NCBI GenBank assembly: GCA_934725985.1
Contig: CAKVCX010000002.1
Location: 434,001 to 498,000, forward strand
Direction of reading: 5' to 3'
Source of the DNA: an uncultured Bacilli bacterium
Lineage (GTDB): Bacteria; Bacillota_I; Bacilli_A; RFN20; CAG-826
Length of the DNA stretch: 64,000 nt
The translations under genes and the position numbers were made by a program. The notes under the pieces are model-generated. The model ran no database searches, was not told where the DNA came from, and worked only from the letters and a program-made list of their open reading frames with translations. Of the stretch, positions 1 through 9,158 are shown one piece after another (positions within the stretch are counted from its first letter, which is position 1; each line of letters begins with the position of its first letter).

Positions 1-1686
1 AACGGCCAACAATCATATATGATTGGGAAGAAAACAAAAACGGTCAAGACAGGTTCTGATAATGAAACCATTTCTAAAATGACTACCTTTACCGGAATTG
101 GAAACGACAACACCAACTATTATGAACTAGAGATTAACGATGAGACTTTTAAACATGAAAAAACCCCAGTTAAAAAAGCAATAACTGGAAACGAACAAGC
201 CGAAGCTGGCCAAATCACTAGAGCCGATGCCAAACGTAATGGTTCTTTCTTGATTCACAATAGTCATGTTGGCTTAAGTGAAATTGCCGGAGCCATGGTT
301 AGCCCAGACAACAGCGGTTATGATTATTTCTTCACGAAATCATATCCCTTCTATTTTGGAGGAGAAGTTGCCAATAACGCGACTTATGAAACAACTGCTA
401 ATGGGTTTAAAGTCAAAGGGTATGTCATTGAAGAAAAGCCTTCCACTTCTTTATCGAATAAAGGAATGGTCTTCTTTAACGAGGGTGAATTTGTCTTTAA
501 TGAAGAATCAATACTAACTAGCGTCACAGTCATTGACAAAGTATATGATGAAACTGGTTTTGACTTCGAAAACAATACATTAAAAGAAAATGCCACTCCC
601 GTTGATATCTATACAATTAAATATAGCCAAGGATTTGGGGACATTGGAAAAGAATCTACCCTAACCATAGATACAAATAATCTATACTTCGATTCCTACC
701 AAATCGATATAAAAAAATCATCCACCACGGTAGATCCTAAGAAATTAGAAGTCGGCACTACTTATGAATTCTTAGAAAAGAATGCCAGCCCAAATATTGC
801 CACTTCGACTATCGATCCAATTCTATTAACCTCAACTAGCAATAAAGAAGTCATTCAAGTTTCTAGCGACGGTCTTAATTTTAGAGTCTTAAAAGAAGGG
901 GAAGCCACCTTGACTTTTAATTCCACTAAAAACAATACTGAATTTACTTTAGATGTCTCTACCACTCTTCCAGAAGCTACCGCTTTATATATAAAGTATG
1001 GAAATGAAGGGGAAAACATAAAAACATTAAATGCCGTTACCAACCAAGAATATGATGGATTTTATTTTACTACCTATCCAACTAAGGCAAATGAAACCGG
1101 TACTACCCCAACGTTCTCTTTTGTCGACGAAGAAGGAAATGACGCCTCCTCTTTCTGCGAAATGATTGAGAAAGAAGAAAAAATCAATAAAATGCCCACA
1201 TTTGCCTTTAAAGCAACAAAAGCAGGAAATTACGTAGTGACAGCCAAGTATAACGAACAAGCCAAGTCTTCCTTTAAAGCCATCGTTAATGATCCGGTAA
1301 CTGGAGCAATCTCTGATAAAGTTATAGCCCAAGACTTTTCAGCGGAAGTAGATGAATGCCAAGTCATTATCCACTTTACTTCAAAAAATAGCGGCAAGAT
1401 GCTAGGTTATGCCATAAGCGCAGGCCTTACTTCCTATAATCCAAATTCAAATCCTGATTTTTCAATAGACTTTAGTTGCAGCTTCGATGATGCGGCAAAA
1501 ACTTTAACCTTTACTTCGATTCCACAAGATGATGATGTTTTATGGTTTTTAGACTCTTATGGCTATATACCACAAGAAAATAGCCCATTTGAAATTGCCC
1601 CAGATGGAAGAACATTGACTGGCAACTTTATTGATGTTGACGAAGTTGCCGAAGAACATTCGTTTGTTTCGTTAAGCAAGGAGTAA
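1..1686 (+). CDS. Surface protein with Ig-like (Big2-type) segment, 5' end outside window
   Basis: The reading frame is open from base 1 with no stop before the first ATG at 19 and no signal peptide after it, so the true start lies upstream of the window. About 560 residues are visible. Residues about 240-320, counted from the ATG at 19, look like a bacterial Ig-like (Big2) unit: a 'VTSTSN.EVIQVSSDG' type strand pattern followed by 'EGEATLTF'. The remainder is Ser/Thr/Asn-rich and I do not recognise it. It is followed after 4 bases by two lipoprotein genes on the same strand, so the three probably form one surface-protein operon. Export is inferred from its neighbours and composition, since the N-terminus is not visible. 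Confidence 0.7.
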   Translation, partial: NGQQSYMIGKKTKTVKTGSDNETISKMTTFTGIGNDNTNYYELEINDETFKHEKTPVKKAITGNEQAEAGQITRADAKRNGSFLIHNSHVGLSEIAGAMVSPDNSGYDYFFTKSYPFYFGGEVANNATYETTANGFKVKGYVIEEKPSTSLSNKGMVFFNEGEFVFNEESILTSVTVIDKVYDETGFDFENNTLKENATPVDIYTIKYSQGFGDIGKESTLTIDTNNLYFDSYQIDIKKSSTTVDPKKLEVGTTYEFLEKNASPNIATSTIDPILLTSTSNKEVIQVSSDGLNFRVLKEGEATLTFNSTKNNTEFTLDVSTTLPEATALYIKYGNEGENIKTLNAVTNQEYDGFYFTTYPTKANETGTTPTFSFVDEEGNDASSFCEMIEKEEKINKMPTFAFKATKAGNYVVTAKYNEQAKSSFKAIVNDPVTGAISDKVIAQDFSAEVDECQVIIHFTSKNSGKMLGYAISAGLTSYNPNSNPDFSIDFSCSFDDAAKTLTFTSIPQDDDVLWFLDSYGYIPQENSPFEIAPDGRTLTGNFIDVDEVAEEHSFVSLSKE

Positions 1687-1690
1687 TTGC

Positions 1691-3400
1691 ATGAAAAAAA
1701 CACCTATATTCTTATTAATTTCTACTTCATTATTATTTTCTTGCTCTACTTCTTCTAGTCAAGAAGAAGAAAATAATTCTATATGGAATGAGGAAGCTAG
1801 CTTAGTAAAAGCCTCTAAAATTATTTCTGATATCTCTTGGGATAGTGTTAAATCATTTTCTTTTGTCGATAGAAGTTATGGCGCCTCTTATTATTATGAT
1901 TCCAAATATGTAATAAGCGGCGATCCAAAAGTCATGGTCAATTATAAAGCCAACCATAACTTTAAGATGTTCAAAGATAATTTTGTATCCGATGAAGTAA
2001 GCATTGATGCCTTAAGCGGGGTCGAAGCTACTGCTATTCAAGACAGTTTCCAGGCCAATGAACAAATCTATTTAAAAGACTCTTATATTTACGACATATT
2101 TTTAGTCAATGTCGAAGGGGAATCTTTTGCCACTTGTTATCCTAGCCATAAATACCGTACATTGGCAAAATATTTAAATTATGACACGGTTTTAACCGAT
2201 ACGGCCGCTTCCTTTGCAAACTTAACTACCCTTTTCCCAAAAGATAGCGGTTTCCTTGATCCGGATGTTTTTGTTGAAAAAGAAAATGGAAAAGAACATT
2301 ACGTAGTCGAAGTCTCTTATCCTGGGGATGCGACTTATATTGCCTATACCTTAGGATATGAAGTTATCTTGGATATCAATACTAAGAAATTAGAATCTAT
2401 TTCTACTTCCGTTCGTTACTATAATTCCGGTATTGACGGGGCTTATGAAACTTCAACTGCTAGATTTACTTCCTATACAATCTCAAATATTGCTTATGGA
2501 AAGAAAGAAAAATATGATGGAACAATCCATTCCATCGATGAACTTCCTAAAGAAAAAGTACATAACGCCCCTGCTAAACAAGTAGATTTAAGCAATGTTC
2601 CCAATGGAGAATTGACTAGCGAAAGGGCTTTAGAGTTCGTGAATAACATCCTTTATTATGCCCGCGACACTAGACAAACCAATTATTCATTTATTTATCA
2701 TAAAGCTTATGATTTCTCCTCTTCTACCCAGGATGATATCGGCGATATCCTTTTCCAAGGTAAACTGATTGCATATCAAGATGATATTCTTGATAACCAT
2801 GGGACAATGCGGAAAGTAAATAGTAAAGACGAGCCATATGGAGAAGAAGTCCCCTACTGGATTTACTCCCAAGCCATGGATGATTATGTTATAAAAGGCG
2901 GTAAATTCGATAAATGGATCACCTCCAATTGTGCGGTTTATTTAGCCGATCAAGTAATAGATTTACGTTGCTTTTTAGATGCTAACCCGCTTTTCTATGG
3001 GGAAACGGAAAAAGGAGAAAGCACGACTAGCGAATTTAAAAAGGACTTATCTTTGTTCTCTTCATTCAATCTAGGGGAGAATAAATCCAAAGACTATACA
3101 ATTAACCTATCTTGCACTGGAAAAAAAGATAACGATAAAATCGTCATTGACGCCGTTAGCAATATTTCTAGCAATTCCTATACCGCAAACGCTAGAAACA
3201 CTTGGCAATTTGTCATTGAAAACGATTATTTATCTTCTTTTACATTAAAATCTGAAGCGACTAGTAGCTATGGCTCTTATTATGCGGATACTTATGAGGC
3301 CATTTTCTTACACGCGCCAAAGCAAGTCTATACTGGCGATAAGTTCAACTTTGAGGAAATTTTATATCAAGTCTATTGGAGCGATTACAATGTCTTATAA
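1691..3400 (+). CDS. Putative lipoprotein of unknown function (569 aa)
   Basis: The protein starts with a short basic segment, a hydrophobic stretch and a lipobox ending LLFSC (Cys about residue 18), so it should be a lipid-anchored extracellular protein. The ATG at 1691 has AAGGAG overlapping the previous gene's stop region. The mature part is Tyr/Ser-rich with no domain I recognise. The layout (helical start, then long beta-rich sequence with 'ALEFVNNILYYARDT') resembles the next gene product loosely, and both could be binding or scaffolding lipoproteins. Its end overlaps the next start by 11 bp, indicating co-translation. Confidence 0.75.
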   Translation: MKKTPIFLLISTSLLFSCSTSSSQEEENNSIWNEEASLVKASKIISDISWDSVKSFSFVDRSYGASYYYDSKYVISGDPKVMVNYKANHNFKMFKDNFVSDEVSIDALSGVEATAIQDSFQANEQIYLKDSYIYDIFLVNVEGESFATCYPSHKYRTLAKYLNYDTVLTDTAASFANLTTLFPKDSGFLDPDVFVEKENGKEHYVVEVSYPGDATYIAYTLGYEVILDINTKKLESISTSVRYYNSGIDGAYETSTARFTSYTISNIAYGKKEKYDGTIHSIDELPKEKVHNAPAKQVDLSNVPNGELTSERALEFVNNILYYARDTRQTNYSFIYHKAYDFSSSTQDDIGDILFQGKLIAYQDDILDNHGTMRKVNSKDEPYGEEVPYWIYSQAMDDYVIKGGKFDKWITSNCAVYLADQVIDLRCFLDANPLFYGETEKGESTTSEFKKDLSLFSSFNLGENKSKDYTINLSCTGKKDNDKIVIDAVSNISSNSYTANARNTWQFVIENDYLSSFTLKSEATSSYGSYYADTYEAIFLHAPKQVYTGDKFNFEEILYQVYWSDYNVL

Positions 3401-4730
3401 AAAGTATTTGTTATTATTGCCATTATTAACATTAATCTCTTGCTCTGCTTCTACTAGTGAGATTACTTCTAGTAATTTGGATATAAATTCTTCAGCAAGC
3501 GAAGAAGGCAAATATAATCTAAAAGAGAAACTAGAAGCGTTAAAGAAAGCCAAAACGTTTCGTCTGGTATTAAATTACGATTTAATCGACGGGACAAGTA
3601 ATACCGGTTCTACTTATATCTATACTTATGCTGATTCATTTTATGCAATCGAGCATAATAATAAAGTAACTGGCATTTCTAGCGGGGAAGACGGAATTTG
3701 GACCTTTAATATTGAAAATAATCGTTTCGAAGCCGGGCCAATTTATAATGTAAACATAAAATCTGTTTACGATAAAGATAATGGCATTAGGAATTATTTC
3801 GATGGATTAAATCCTAGTAGAGTCTCTAATAGCGATGTCTTTAACTTTGCTTTAACCGATTCAATAAATTTAAGTGCCATCCTTAATATGGCTAGCTTAA
3901 CTGTTTCTAGCGGATTGATGTCTTTAATTCAAGAAGCCAAGGTTGAAGCAAATGAAGATGGATTAATCTTTTCCATTGATTTTGGGGTAAATGGAACAAT
4001 TAAGGAAACCATTACAAATATAAATGATAACAATTTAACGTTACAAGAATATGAAGATTATATAACTATCGGAGGAAAGCCAAGACAAGCAGAAGCATCT
4101 TTGCTTAGCTTAATGAATAACTTCTCCTCTTATAATTATTCTTCTTCCATGGGTTCCTTATTTATTAATGGCAAAAAAATAGATGTTGGGACTAGGTATT
4201 TTTCAAAACAGTATATCTATGAAGATTATACCGATGAATACATTGACTATGCTAAAGAATTAGGCGAAACAGTCAAAAGACAAGGTTATATAGAATTAAA
4301 CGGCAACGAATATGTTTCCAAAGGAATTTATTCGTTTGAAATTGATACATATGATGAAAATAACAAGCCTATCTTTAAAGACTCAAGCTTAAAAAAATAT
4401 TATGGTGAAGATAAATTAATTAGACAATATCCATATTTTAATTCTTTGACATTCAATACATATTTAGCAAGTTTCTATAGCACGACTAAAAATCCATATT
4501 CTTCAAATGAAAGCTATTATTGTTCTAGAAGCGATCTCTCAACGGAATTTGGAAAATATATATTTGGAATCAGTACAACTGCCATAGGAATGTATATAGT
4601 TAATGAAGGAACTAATTTAGAACCAAGCATTTCTTTTATTGTTGATTATGGAAACGATGGCTATATGGTGAATGCTAATAATTTCAATAAAACGAACATT
4701 ACATTTATCGAAAACTATATAGCAAAATAA
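3390..4730 (+). CDS. Putative lipoprotein of unknown function (446 aa)
   Basis: I chose the ATG at 3390 because it is followed at once by a lipoprotein signal (MSYKKYLLLLPLLTLISC) and preceded by TTGGAG. An earlier in-frame ATG at 3270 would bury this signal behind 40 residues. After the lipobox Cys comes a Ser-rich linker, then 'LKEKLEALKKAKTFRLVLNYDL', a pattern common in uncharacterised Firmicutes lipoproteins that bear a large beta domain. No catalytic motif is visible. It is the last gene of the three-gene lipoprotein run and is followed by a strong hairpin terminator. Confidence 0.75.
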   Translation: MSYKKYLLLLPLLTLISCSASTSEITSSNLDINSSASEEGKYNLKEKLEALKKAKTFRLVLNYDLIDGTSNTGSTYIYTYADSFYAIEHNNKVTGISSGEDGIWTFNIENNRFEAGPIYNVNIKSVYDKDNGIRNYFDGLNPSRVSNSDVFNFALTDSINLSAILNMASLTVSSGLMSLIQEAKVEANEDGLIFSIDFGVNGTIKETITNINDNNLTLQEYEDYITIGGKPRQAEASLLSLMNNFSSYNYSSSMGSLFINGKKIDVGTRYFSKQYIYEDYTDEYIDYAKELGETVKRQGYIELNGNEYVSKGIYSFEIDTYDENNKPIFKDSSLKKYYGEDKLIRQYPYFNSLTFNTYLASFYSTTKNPYSSNESYYCSRSDLSTEFGKYIFGISTTAIGMYIVNEGTNLEPSISFIVDYGNDGYMVNANNFNKTNITFIENYIAK

Positions 4731-4741
4731 GTAAGTAAATT

Positions 4742-4770
4742 AAAAAGTCAGCCAAAAGGCTGGCTTTTTT
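4742..4770 (+). terminator. Rho-independent terminator of the lipoprotein operon
   Basis: A 12-bp stem (AAAAAGTCAGCC pairing with GGCTGGCTTTTT, one G-T pair) with an AAAA loop runs into a T run, 11 bases after the stop of the preceding lipoprotein gene. Confidence 0.85.
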
Positions 4771-4785
4771 ATGTGTTCAATTTAT

Positions 4786-4827
4786 AAAAAGCCCCTAGTA
4801 GCTAATTCTATTAGGGGCAATTTTTTT
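4786..4827 (-). terminator. Rho-independent terminator of groES-groEL
   Basis: GCCCCTA pairs with TAGGGGC around a short loop. On the minus strand it is followed by TTTTT and lies about 15 bases after the groEL stop. A T run also follows on the plus strand, so it may work in both directions. Confidence 0.8.
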
Positions 4828-4837
4828 ATTTTAACGA

Positions 4838-6457
4838 TTAATACATGTCATTACCCATGGATGGGGCAGCTGGCTTTTCTTCTTTAATTTCGCTAACGGC
4901 AGCTTCGGTAGTAACAAATAAAGAAGCAATGGAAGAAGCATTCAATATAGCCGATCTAGTGACTTTGGTTGGGTCGACAATCCCTTCTTTAAACATATCA
5001 ACCCATTTACCGTTTTTAGCATCAAAGCCATAATTCTTCTTGGCCATTTTTTGAGCCTCGACAATTTCAGAAGGTTCAAAACCGGCATTGGAAGCAATTT
5101 GTCTTAGTGGATCAAATAAGGATTCCATAACGGCATTGATACCTTTTTGGATATCTGGATTGCTATCTTTTAAAGTTGGCTTTAATTCTTTATAGGCTTC
5201 CGTTAAAGCAGCTCCACCACCGATAACAATGCCTTCCGCAACAGCGGCTTTAGTAGCATTTAAAGCGTCCTCGATGCGAAGTTTCTTATCTTTGAGTTCA
5301 GATTCAGTTAAAGCGCCTACTTTCAATACGGCAACTCCATCCGATAATTTGGCAATGCGTTTAGATAAAGCTTTCTTATCATATTCACTAGTAGCAGCTT
5401 TTTCTTGGCTAGATAACTCAGCAATTCTATCTTCAACTGCCTTTTTATCGCCTTCTCCTCCAACTAAGGTAGTCTTATCTTTCTTAATGGTGGCTTTTTT
5501 GACTTTTCCTAAATCTTCCATGGTAACGTTTTTAATTTCCATGGAAAGGTCTTTGGAAATGAATTTAGCACCAGTCATGATAGCTATATCTTCCAAAGCA
5601 GCCTTTTGGGCATCTCCGAATTCAGGAGCTTTAACAGCCACGACATTGAAAGTACCACGCAACTTATTAACAACAAGAGTAGAAGTTACATCGGCGTCAA
5701 GATCATCGGCAATGATAAGGATTGGTTTATTGCCAGCATCGATATTAGCTTGCAATAATGGGACAAGGTCTTGAACATTGCTAATCTTTTGATCAGTAAC
5801 TAAAACATAGGCATCGTCAAGTTCAGCGACCATTTTTTCTCTATCCGTTACCATATAAGGAGAGATATATCCCTTATCAAACTCCATGCCTTGTGTAATA
5901 GCCAATTCATCTTCAATTCCTTTAGAATCATCAACGGTGATAACGCCATTCTTGCCAACTTTTTCCATGGCTTTGGCAATTAAACGACCAATTTCAGGAT
6001 CGCCACTAGAAATAGTAGCAACCGATTCTATATCTTCATTGGTATCAACCGGCCTAGATTCTTCTAATAGTTTAGCAGCAACTTCTTTCCCTGCCTTTTC
6101 TATACCTTGTCTAACAAAGACCGGGTTAGCCCCTTTTTCAACGGCTTCAATGCCACGATGGATGATGCTTTGCCCAAGTAATGTTGCAGTTGTAGTTCCA
6201 TCTCCTGCCGCATCATTGGTTTTATTGGCTACTTCATAGACTAATTTCGCACCCATATTGGCAAAATTGTCTTTGAGCTCGATTTCTTTAGCAATTGTAA
6301 CTCCATCATTGGTAATAAGAGGTGAGCCATACCCTTTATCTAAAACTACATTACGTCCTTTTGGACCAATAGTTAATTTAACAGTATTAGCAAGAGTATC
6401 AACGCCTTCTAGCATCAAATCCCTAGCGGATTTACCTAGTTTAATTTCTTTAGCCAT
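4838..6457 (-). CDS. groL: Chaperonin GroEL (Hsp60)
   Basis: This is the 60-kDa ATP-dependent chaperonin subunit that forms the folding double ring with GroES. Full length (539 aa). Seen: N-terminal AKEIKLGKSARDLMLEGVD, the phosphate-binding GDGTTTAT near residue 85, and the C-terminal VTRSAILNASSIASLFVTTEA block. The usual C-terminal Gly-Gly-Met repeat is missing: the protein ends in a short EEKPAAPSMGNDMY tail. That is seen in some low-GC lineages and may change the cavity lining. It lies 19 bases after groES in one operon. Expression is probably heat-inducible through the CIRCE site upstream of groES. Confidence 0.97.
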   Translation of the reverse strand: MAKEIKLGKSARDLMLEGVDTLANTVKLTIGPKGRNVVLDKGYGSPLITNDGVTIAKEIELKDNFANMGAKLVYEVANKTNDAAGDGTTTATLLGQSIIHRGIEAVEKGANPVFVRQGIEKAGKEVAAKLLEESRPVDTNEDIESVATISSGDPEIGRLIAKAMEKVGKNGVITVDDSKGIEDELAITQGMEFDKGYISPYMVTDREKMVAELDDAYVLVTDQKISNVQDLVPLLQANIDAGNKPILIIADDLDADVTSTLVVNKLRGTFNVVAVKAPEFGDAQKAALEDIAIMTGAKFISKDLSMEIKNVTMEDLGKVKKATIKKDKTTLVGGEGDKKAVEDRIAELSSQEKAATSEYDKKALSKRIAKLSDGVAVLKVGALTESELKDKKLRIEDALNATKAAVAEGIVIGGGAALTEAYKELKPTLKDSNPDIQKGINAVMESLFDPLRQIASNAGFEPSEIVEAQKMAKKNYGFDAKNGKWVDMFKEGIVDPTKVTRSAILNASSIASLFVTTEAAVSEIKEEKPAAPSMGNDMY

Positions 6458-6476
6458 AAATATTTCCTTTCAAAAT

Positions 6477-6755
6477 TTATTCGATAATAGCAATGATGTC
6501 TTCGTTTTTTATAAGAAGATATTTCTTGTCGTTTTCTTCATAATCGGTTCCAGAATATTCTTTATAGATAACTTTATCCCCGACTTTGACGTTTAAAGAA
6601 ATCTTTTTTCCTTCCTTATCAAGAGGATTTTCACTAAGCGCAACAACGGTAGCGACATTCCCCGTCTTTTTTTCAGAAGTCAAGATTATAGACCCGACCT
6701 TTTTCTCGCTAGGAACTTTTTCTAGCAAGACATAATCAGATAATGGTTTAATCAT
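6477..6755 (-). CDS. groS: Co-chaperonin GroES (Hsp10)
   Basis: A 92-residue lid subunit for the GroEL ring. Seen: start IKPLSDYVLLEKV, a mobile-loop region after KKVGSIIL, and the C-terminal VGDKVIYKEYSGTDYE...YLLIKNEDIIAII block typical of GroES. The length matches the family (about 94). It is the first gene of the groES-groEL operon, with the CIRCE operator and a sigma-A-like promoter 31-72 bases upstream of its start. Confidence 0.97.
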   Translation of the reverse strand: MIKPLSDYVLLEKVPSEKKVGSIILTSEKKTGNVATVVALSENPLDKEGKKISLNVKVGDKVIYKEYSGTDYEENDKKYLLIKNEDIIAIIE

Positions 6756-6785
6756 TTTAAATTGCCTTTCATTTCAAACAAGGAA

Positions 6786-6813
6786 ATGATAATCCAATTA
6801 TTAGCAGTGTCAA
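6786..6813 (-). promoter_or_regulatory. Sigma-A-type promoter of groES-groEL
   Basis: On the minus strand, TTGACA (6808-6813) and TATCAT (6786-6791) are separated by 16 bp and lie about 30 bases ahead of the groES start. The -35 box lies inside the CIRCE element, so a bound repressor would block polymerase. Confidence 0.7.
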
Positions 6814-6827
6814 GAGCAGAGTGCTAA
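6801..6827 (-). promoter_or_regulatory. CIRCE operator (HrcA binding site)
   Basis: The consensus is TTAGCACTC - 9 bp - GAGTGCTAA. On the minus strand the first half-site is the perfect TTAGCACTC and the second is CACTGCTAA, with two mismatches, spaced by exactly 9 bp. Placement over the groES promoter fits HrcA control. No hrcA gene is in this window. Confidence 0.88.
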
Positions 6828-6857
6828 ACATTTCAAATGATTTTGTCTATTTTGAAA

Positions 6858-6888
6858 ATTAAAAGCCCTATTTTGATAAGCAGGGCTT
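6858..6888 (-). terminator. Probable terminator of the LacI-type regulator gene
   Basis: AAGCCCT pairs with AGGGCTT (6863-6869 with 6882-6888). On the minus strand it is followed by an imperfect T-rich tract, 12 bases after the regulator's stop codon. Confidence 0.6.
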
Positions 6889-6900
6889 CTTTGATAAATC

Positions 6901-7911
6901 TTATTTAGAAATGCTTTTTGTAGAAGAGCCAGGAATGAATGTTGCATCGAATTTGGCAGTTTTTTCAATTAATTCTTGATTTAACAGATCGGTTAACATA
7001 TACATAGCTCTTTTCCCAACTTCACTCATATCGATATGGAAAGTAGATAATGTTGGCCTGACTATGGAAGCATATTTAGTACCGACAATTGAAACTACTT
7101 CGACTTCTTCTGGAACTTTTAATCCAGAATCGGTCGCAGCATTCATGACCGCCGCGGCTATTGAATCGCGATAGCAAAGGAAGAATCCCCTTTTGTTAGT
7201 TTTAAAATATTGTAAGAAGTCGGCATAGGTATGGGCATAGGAATCATCGCAATTGACGACTTTATATGGCTTATTTAACTCTTCATTAGCCTTAATGAAA
7301 GTTTTTTCACATCTTCCTAATAACCTACCGGCATTATGGACATGAAGGAAAGTCATTTCCTTATCACCATTCCCGGCATAATAAGCCTTGATTAGTTTTT
7401 CTATGCAATCATCATAATCAAAAAGGATATCCCCGACCTTATCTCCGCTAATCCTAGCATCTATTACAACGCTAGGAACATTATAAGAAGCAATCTTTGT
7501 GACGTCTTCTGCCGCTAGTTGGTCATCAAATATGATGGCACCGTCAACATGGGCCGTAATGACTTTTTCTATCATTGATAAGGCTTCTCCCCTTGAATGG
7601 GAAGTAACAAAAAGAGTAAGGACATAGCCTTTCTCTTTGGCTACGGCCGTAATTCCGTTTAAGACGTTGGCAATATAGACATAATTCGCGCTAGGAATGA
7701 TAACTCCAATTGTCGTAGTTCTATTGGTTGCTAAAGCTTGAGCCAAACCACTAGGTTTATAGCCTAGGCTTGCAATAGTCTTTTCTACCCTTTCCCTAGT
7801 TTTTTCGGTAACTGAGCCTTGTTTATTAATGACTCTACTAACGGTCGCTAAAGAAACTCCGGCAGCCTGGGCTACCTGATAAATCGTGACACGGTCTTTT
7901 AGATTTTTCAT
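6901..7911 (-). CDS. LacI-family transcriptional regulator
   Basis: 336 aa, the usual LacI/CcpA length. The N-terminal helix-turn-helix is clear at residues about 8-50 (VTIYQVAQAAGVSLATVSRV, then the hinge helix with LAQALATNRT). A periplasmic-binding-protein-like effector domain follows (TIGVIIPSANYVYIANVLNG, then DGAIIFDD). It stands alone between the chaperonin operon and the pncB operon. The effector is unknown. A cre-like site and a 17-bp motif shared with this gene's own promoter lie at 38.2 kb ahead of a sugar locus, so it may control that locus and itself (inference). It could be CcpA, but nothing here proves that. Confidence 0.9.
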   Translation of the reverse strand: MKNLKDRVTIYQVAQAAGVSLATVSRVINKQGSVTEKTRERVEKTIASLGYKPSGLAQALATNRTTTIGVIIPSANYVYIANVLNGITAVAKEKGYVLTLFVTSHSRGEALSMIEKVITAHVDGAIIFDDQLAAEDVTKIASYNVPSVVIDARISGDKVGDILFDYDDCIEKLIKAYYAGNGDKEMTFLHVHNAGRLLGRCEKTFIKANEELNKPYKVVNCDDSYAHTYADFLQYFKTNKRGFFLCYRDSIAAAVMNAATDSGLKVPEEVEVVSIVGTKYASIVRPTLSTFHIDMSEVGKRAMYMLTDLLNQELIEKTAKFDATFIPGSSTKSISK

Positions 7912-7936
7912 CCAACTACCTCTTTTATTTATTACT

Positions 7937-7965
7937 TAATTATATATAAAATGTAACGAGATGAA
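7937..7965 (-). promoter_or_regulatory. Probable promoter of the LacI-type regulator
   Basis: On the minus strand, TTTTCA and TATAAT are separated by 17 bp upstream of the regulator. The -35 box sits at the edge of the 17-bp motif at 7961-7977, so a protein bound there could touch polymerase. Confidence 0.5.
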
Positions 7966-7977
7966 AATCAATGAAAA
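7961..7977 (+). promoter_or_regulatory. 17-bp motif shared with the 38.2-kb regulatory region
   Basis: ATGAAAATCAATGAAAA differs at only one position from ATGAAAATCTATGAAAA at 38228-38244. Both lie upstream of minus-strand genes, and each contains a repeated ATGAAAA unit. This suggests a common binding site; the binding protein is unknown. Confidence 0.5.
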
Positions 7978-8047
7978 AATTTTCAAAATAATGAAAAGAA
8001 CCTTAATTTAACATTAAAGTAATTCTAATAATTTTTATTTTAGAAAC

Positions 8048-9148
8048 TCATTCAAATAAATTTACTTTTTCTAACCGTGAGGAAGGTATATTCCTTCTTC
8101 CTTCCTTAGCTTCACTTTTGCCGTCTAGTTCGACTAAATCCCCGGTAAAACCGCAAGTGGTGTTATTGCATAAATAAGAACCGACCCCATACATGTCAAC
8201 AGGAACATTTAAGCTAGTCCATTCTTCTATTTTTTTAGCCGTAAAACCGCTAGATACAACAATTTGGACATAATTAAAGCCGTTATCGTCCAACGCTTTT
8301 CTTAAAGCGAAAATCAATTCCTTGCATACCCCATGCGGATCAAATCCACTAGTATCCTTATCATCGAAATAATGATCAATTAACGATTTAGAAGTATCAA
8401 CCCTAACTGCCTTTAATTTAGTTCCTAAATGCCTAGCTAAATTAACCGCATCAACAGTAACGTTATTATGGTAATCAATTAAAGCCGTTACCTTTTCGTT
8501 AGGATAGGTTTTTAAATATAAAGAAGCGGCTTTGTTGACATCCCCGCCACAAATTTCAATAAGGGCATGGGGCATAGTACCCATACCTTTTTTGCCAACC
8601 CAAGCACCCTGCGCATCGGTAGAAAAAGCTTTAATGCCCCCGACATAGCTAGCATAGCCGTCACCAGTTTGAGTCAAGTAGTCGTCTTGCCTATCGGCCA
8701 TTGAAAAAGTAGGCTTGCCTTTTAAGGCCCTTACCACTCGCATTGTATTGGTAGCTACTGAGCTTCTCCTTGCCAATATCCCATCGATTGTAGATTCTAA
8801 ATAACCAAAGTCCTCGTATTTGCCCTTTACTTTTAAAACAGGTTCTTCCGGGCCAATCAAATCGCCATCATTTAAGGCATAAATCTCTAAAGATTCCGGA
8901 TGACGGGCAAATTTTTTTAAAATGGCTAGACATTCATCCAATCCGCAAACCATAGCGTCTTCGCTACGTTGGAACCATTGCTCGGTCACAATATGGCCAG
9001 GAACATTTTCCTCTACTATTTTTCTAGATTTAAGGAAATAAAAAGCACTCCAATACCCTTGGCCAATCCTTGGATCAAGCTTAAAAGTCTTATCCGTTAG
9101 CCTTTTGATTTTCCCTTGTTCTTTTAAAGTTATTTCCATCTCGTCCAT
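8048..9148 (-). CDS. pncB: Nicotinate phosphoribosyltransferase
   Basis: Joins nicotinate and PRPP to give nicotinate mononucleotide in NAD salvage. The 366-residue protein is shorter than Bacillus PncB (about 490) and resembles the compact type. Seen: LDPRIGQGYWSAFYFLKSRKI, ESTIDGILARRSSVATNTMR, TDAQGAWVGKKGMGTMPHAL and the phosphate-binding region VSSGFTAKKIEEW...YGVGSYL. I chose ATG 9148 (MDEMEITL) because AGGGAG lies 6 bases ahead of it and it follows the upstream stop. A TTG at 9166 would overlap that gene and has no ribosome site. It ends a run of tightly spaced housekeeping genes. Confidence 0.92.
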   Translation of the reverse strand: MDEMEITLKEQGKIKRLTDKTFKLDPRIGQGYWSAFYFLKSRKIVEENVPGHIVTEQWFQRSEDAMVCGLDECLAILKKFARHPESLEIYALNDGDLIGPEEPVLKVKGKYEDFGYLESTIDGILARRSSVATNTMRVVRALKGKPTFSMADRQDDYLTQTGDGYASYVGGIKAFSTDAQGAWVGKKGMGTMPHALIEICGGDVNKAASLYLKTYPNEKVTALIDYHNNVTVDAVNLARHLGTKLKAVRVDTSKSLIDHYFDDKDTSGFDPHGVCKELIFALRKALDDNGFNYVQIVVSSGFTAKKIEEWTSLNVPVDMYGVGSYLCNNTTCGFTGDLVELDGKSEAKEGRRNIPSSRLEKVNLFE

Positions 9149-9158
9149 ATCTATCTCC

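Noticed and set aside
5229..5774. 181-codon plus-strand frame
   Set aside because: It lies wholly antisense to groEL, and its sequence is the mirror of a conserved gene; no ribosome site or promoter.
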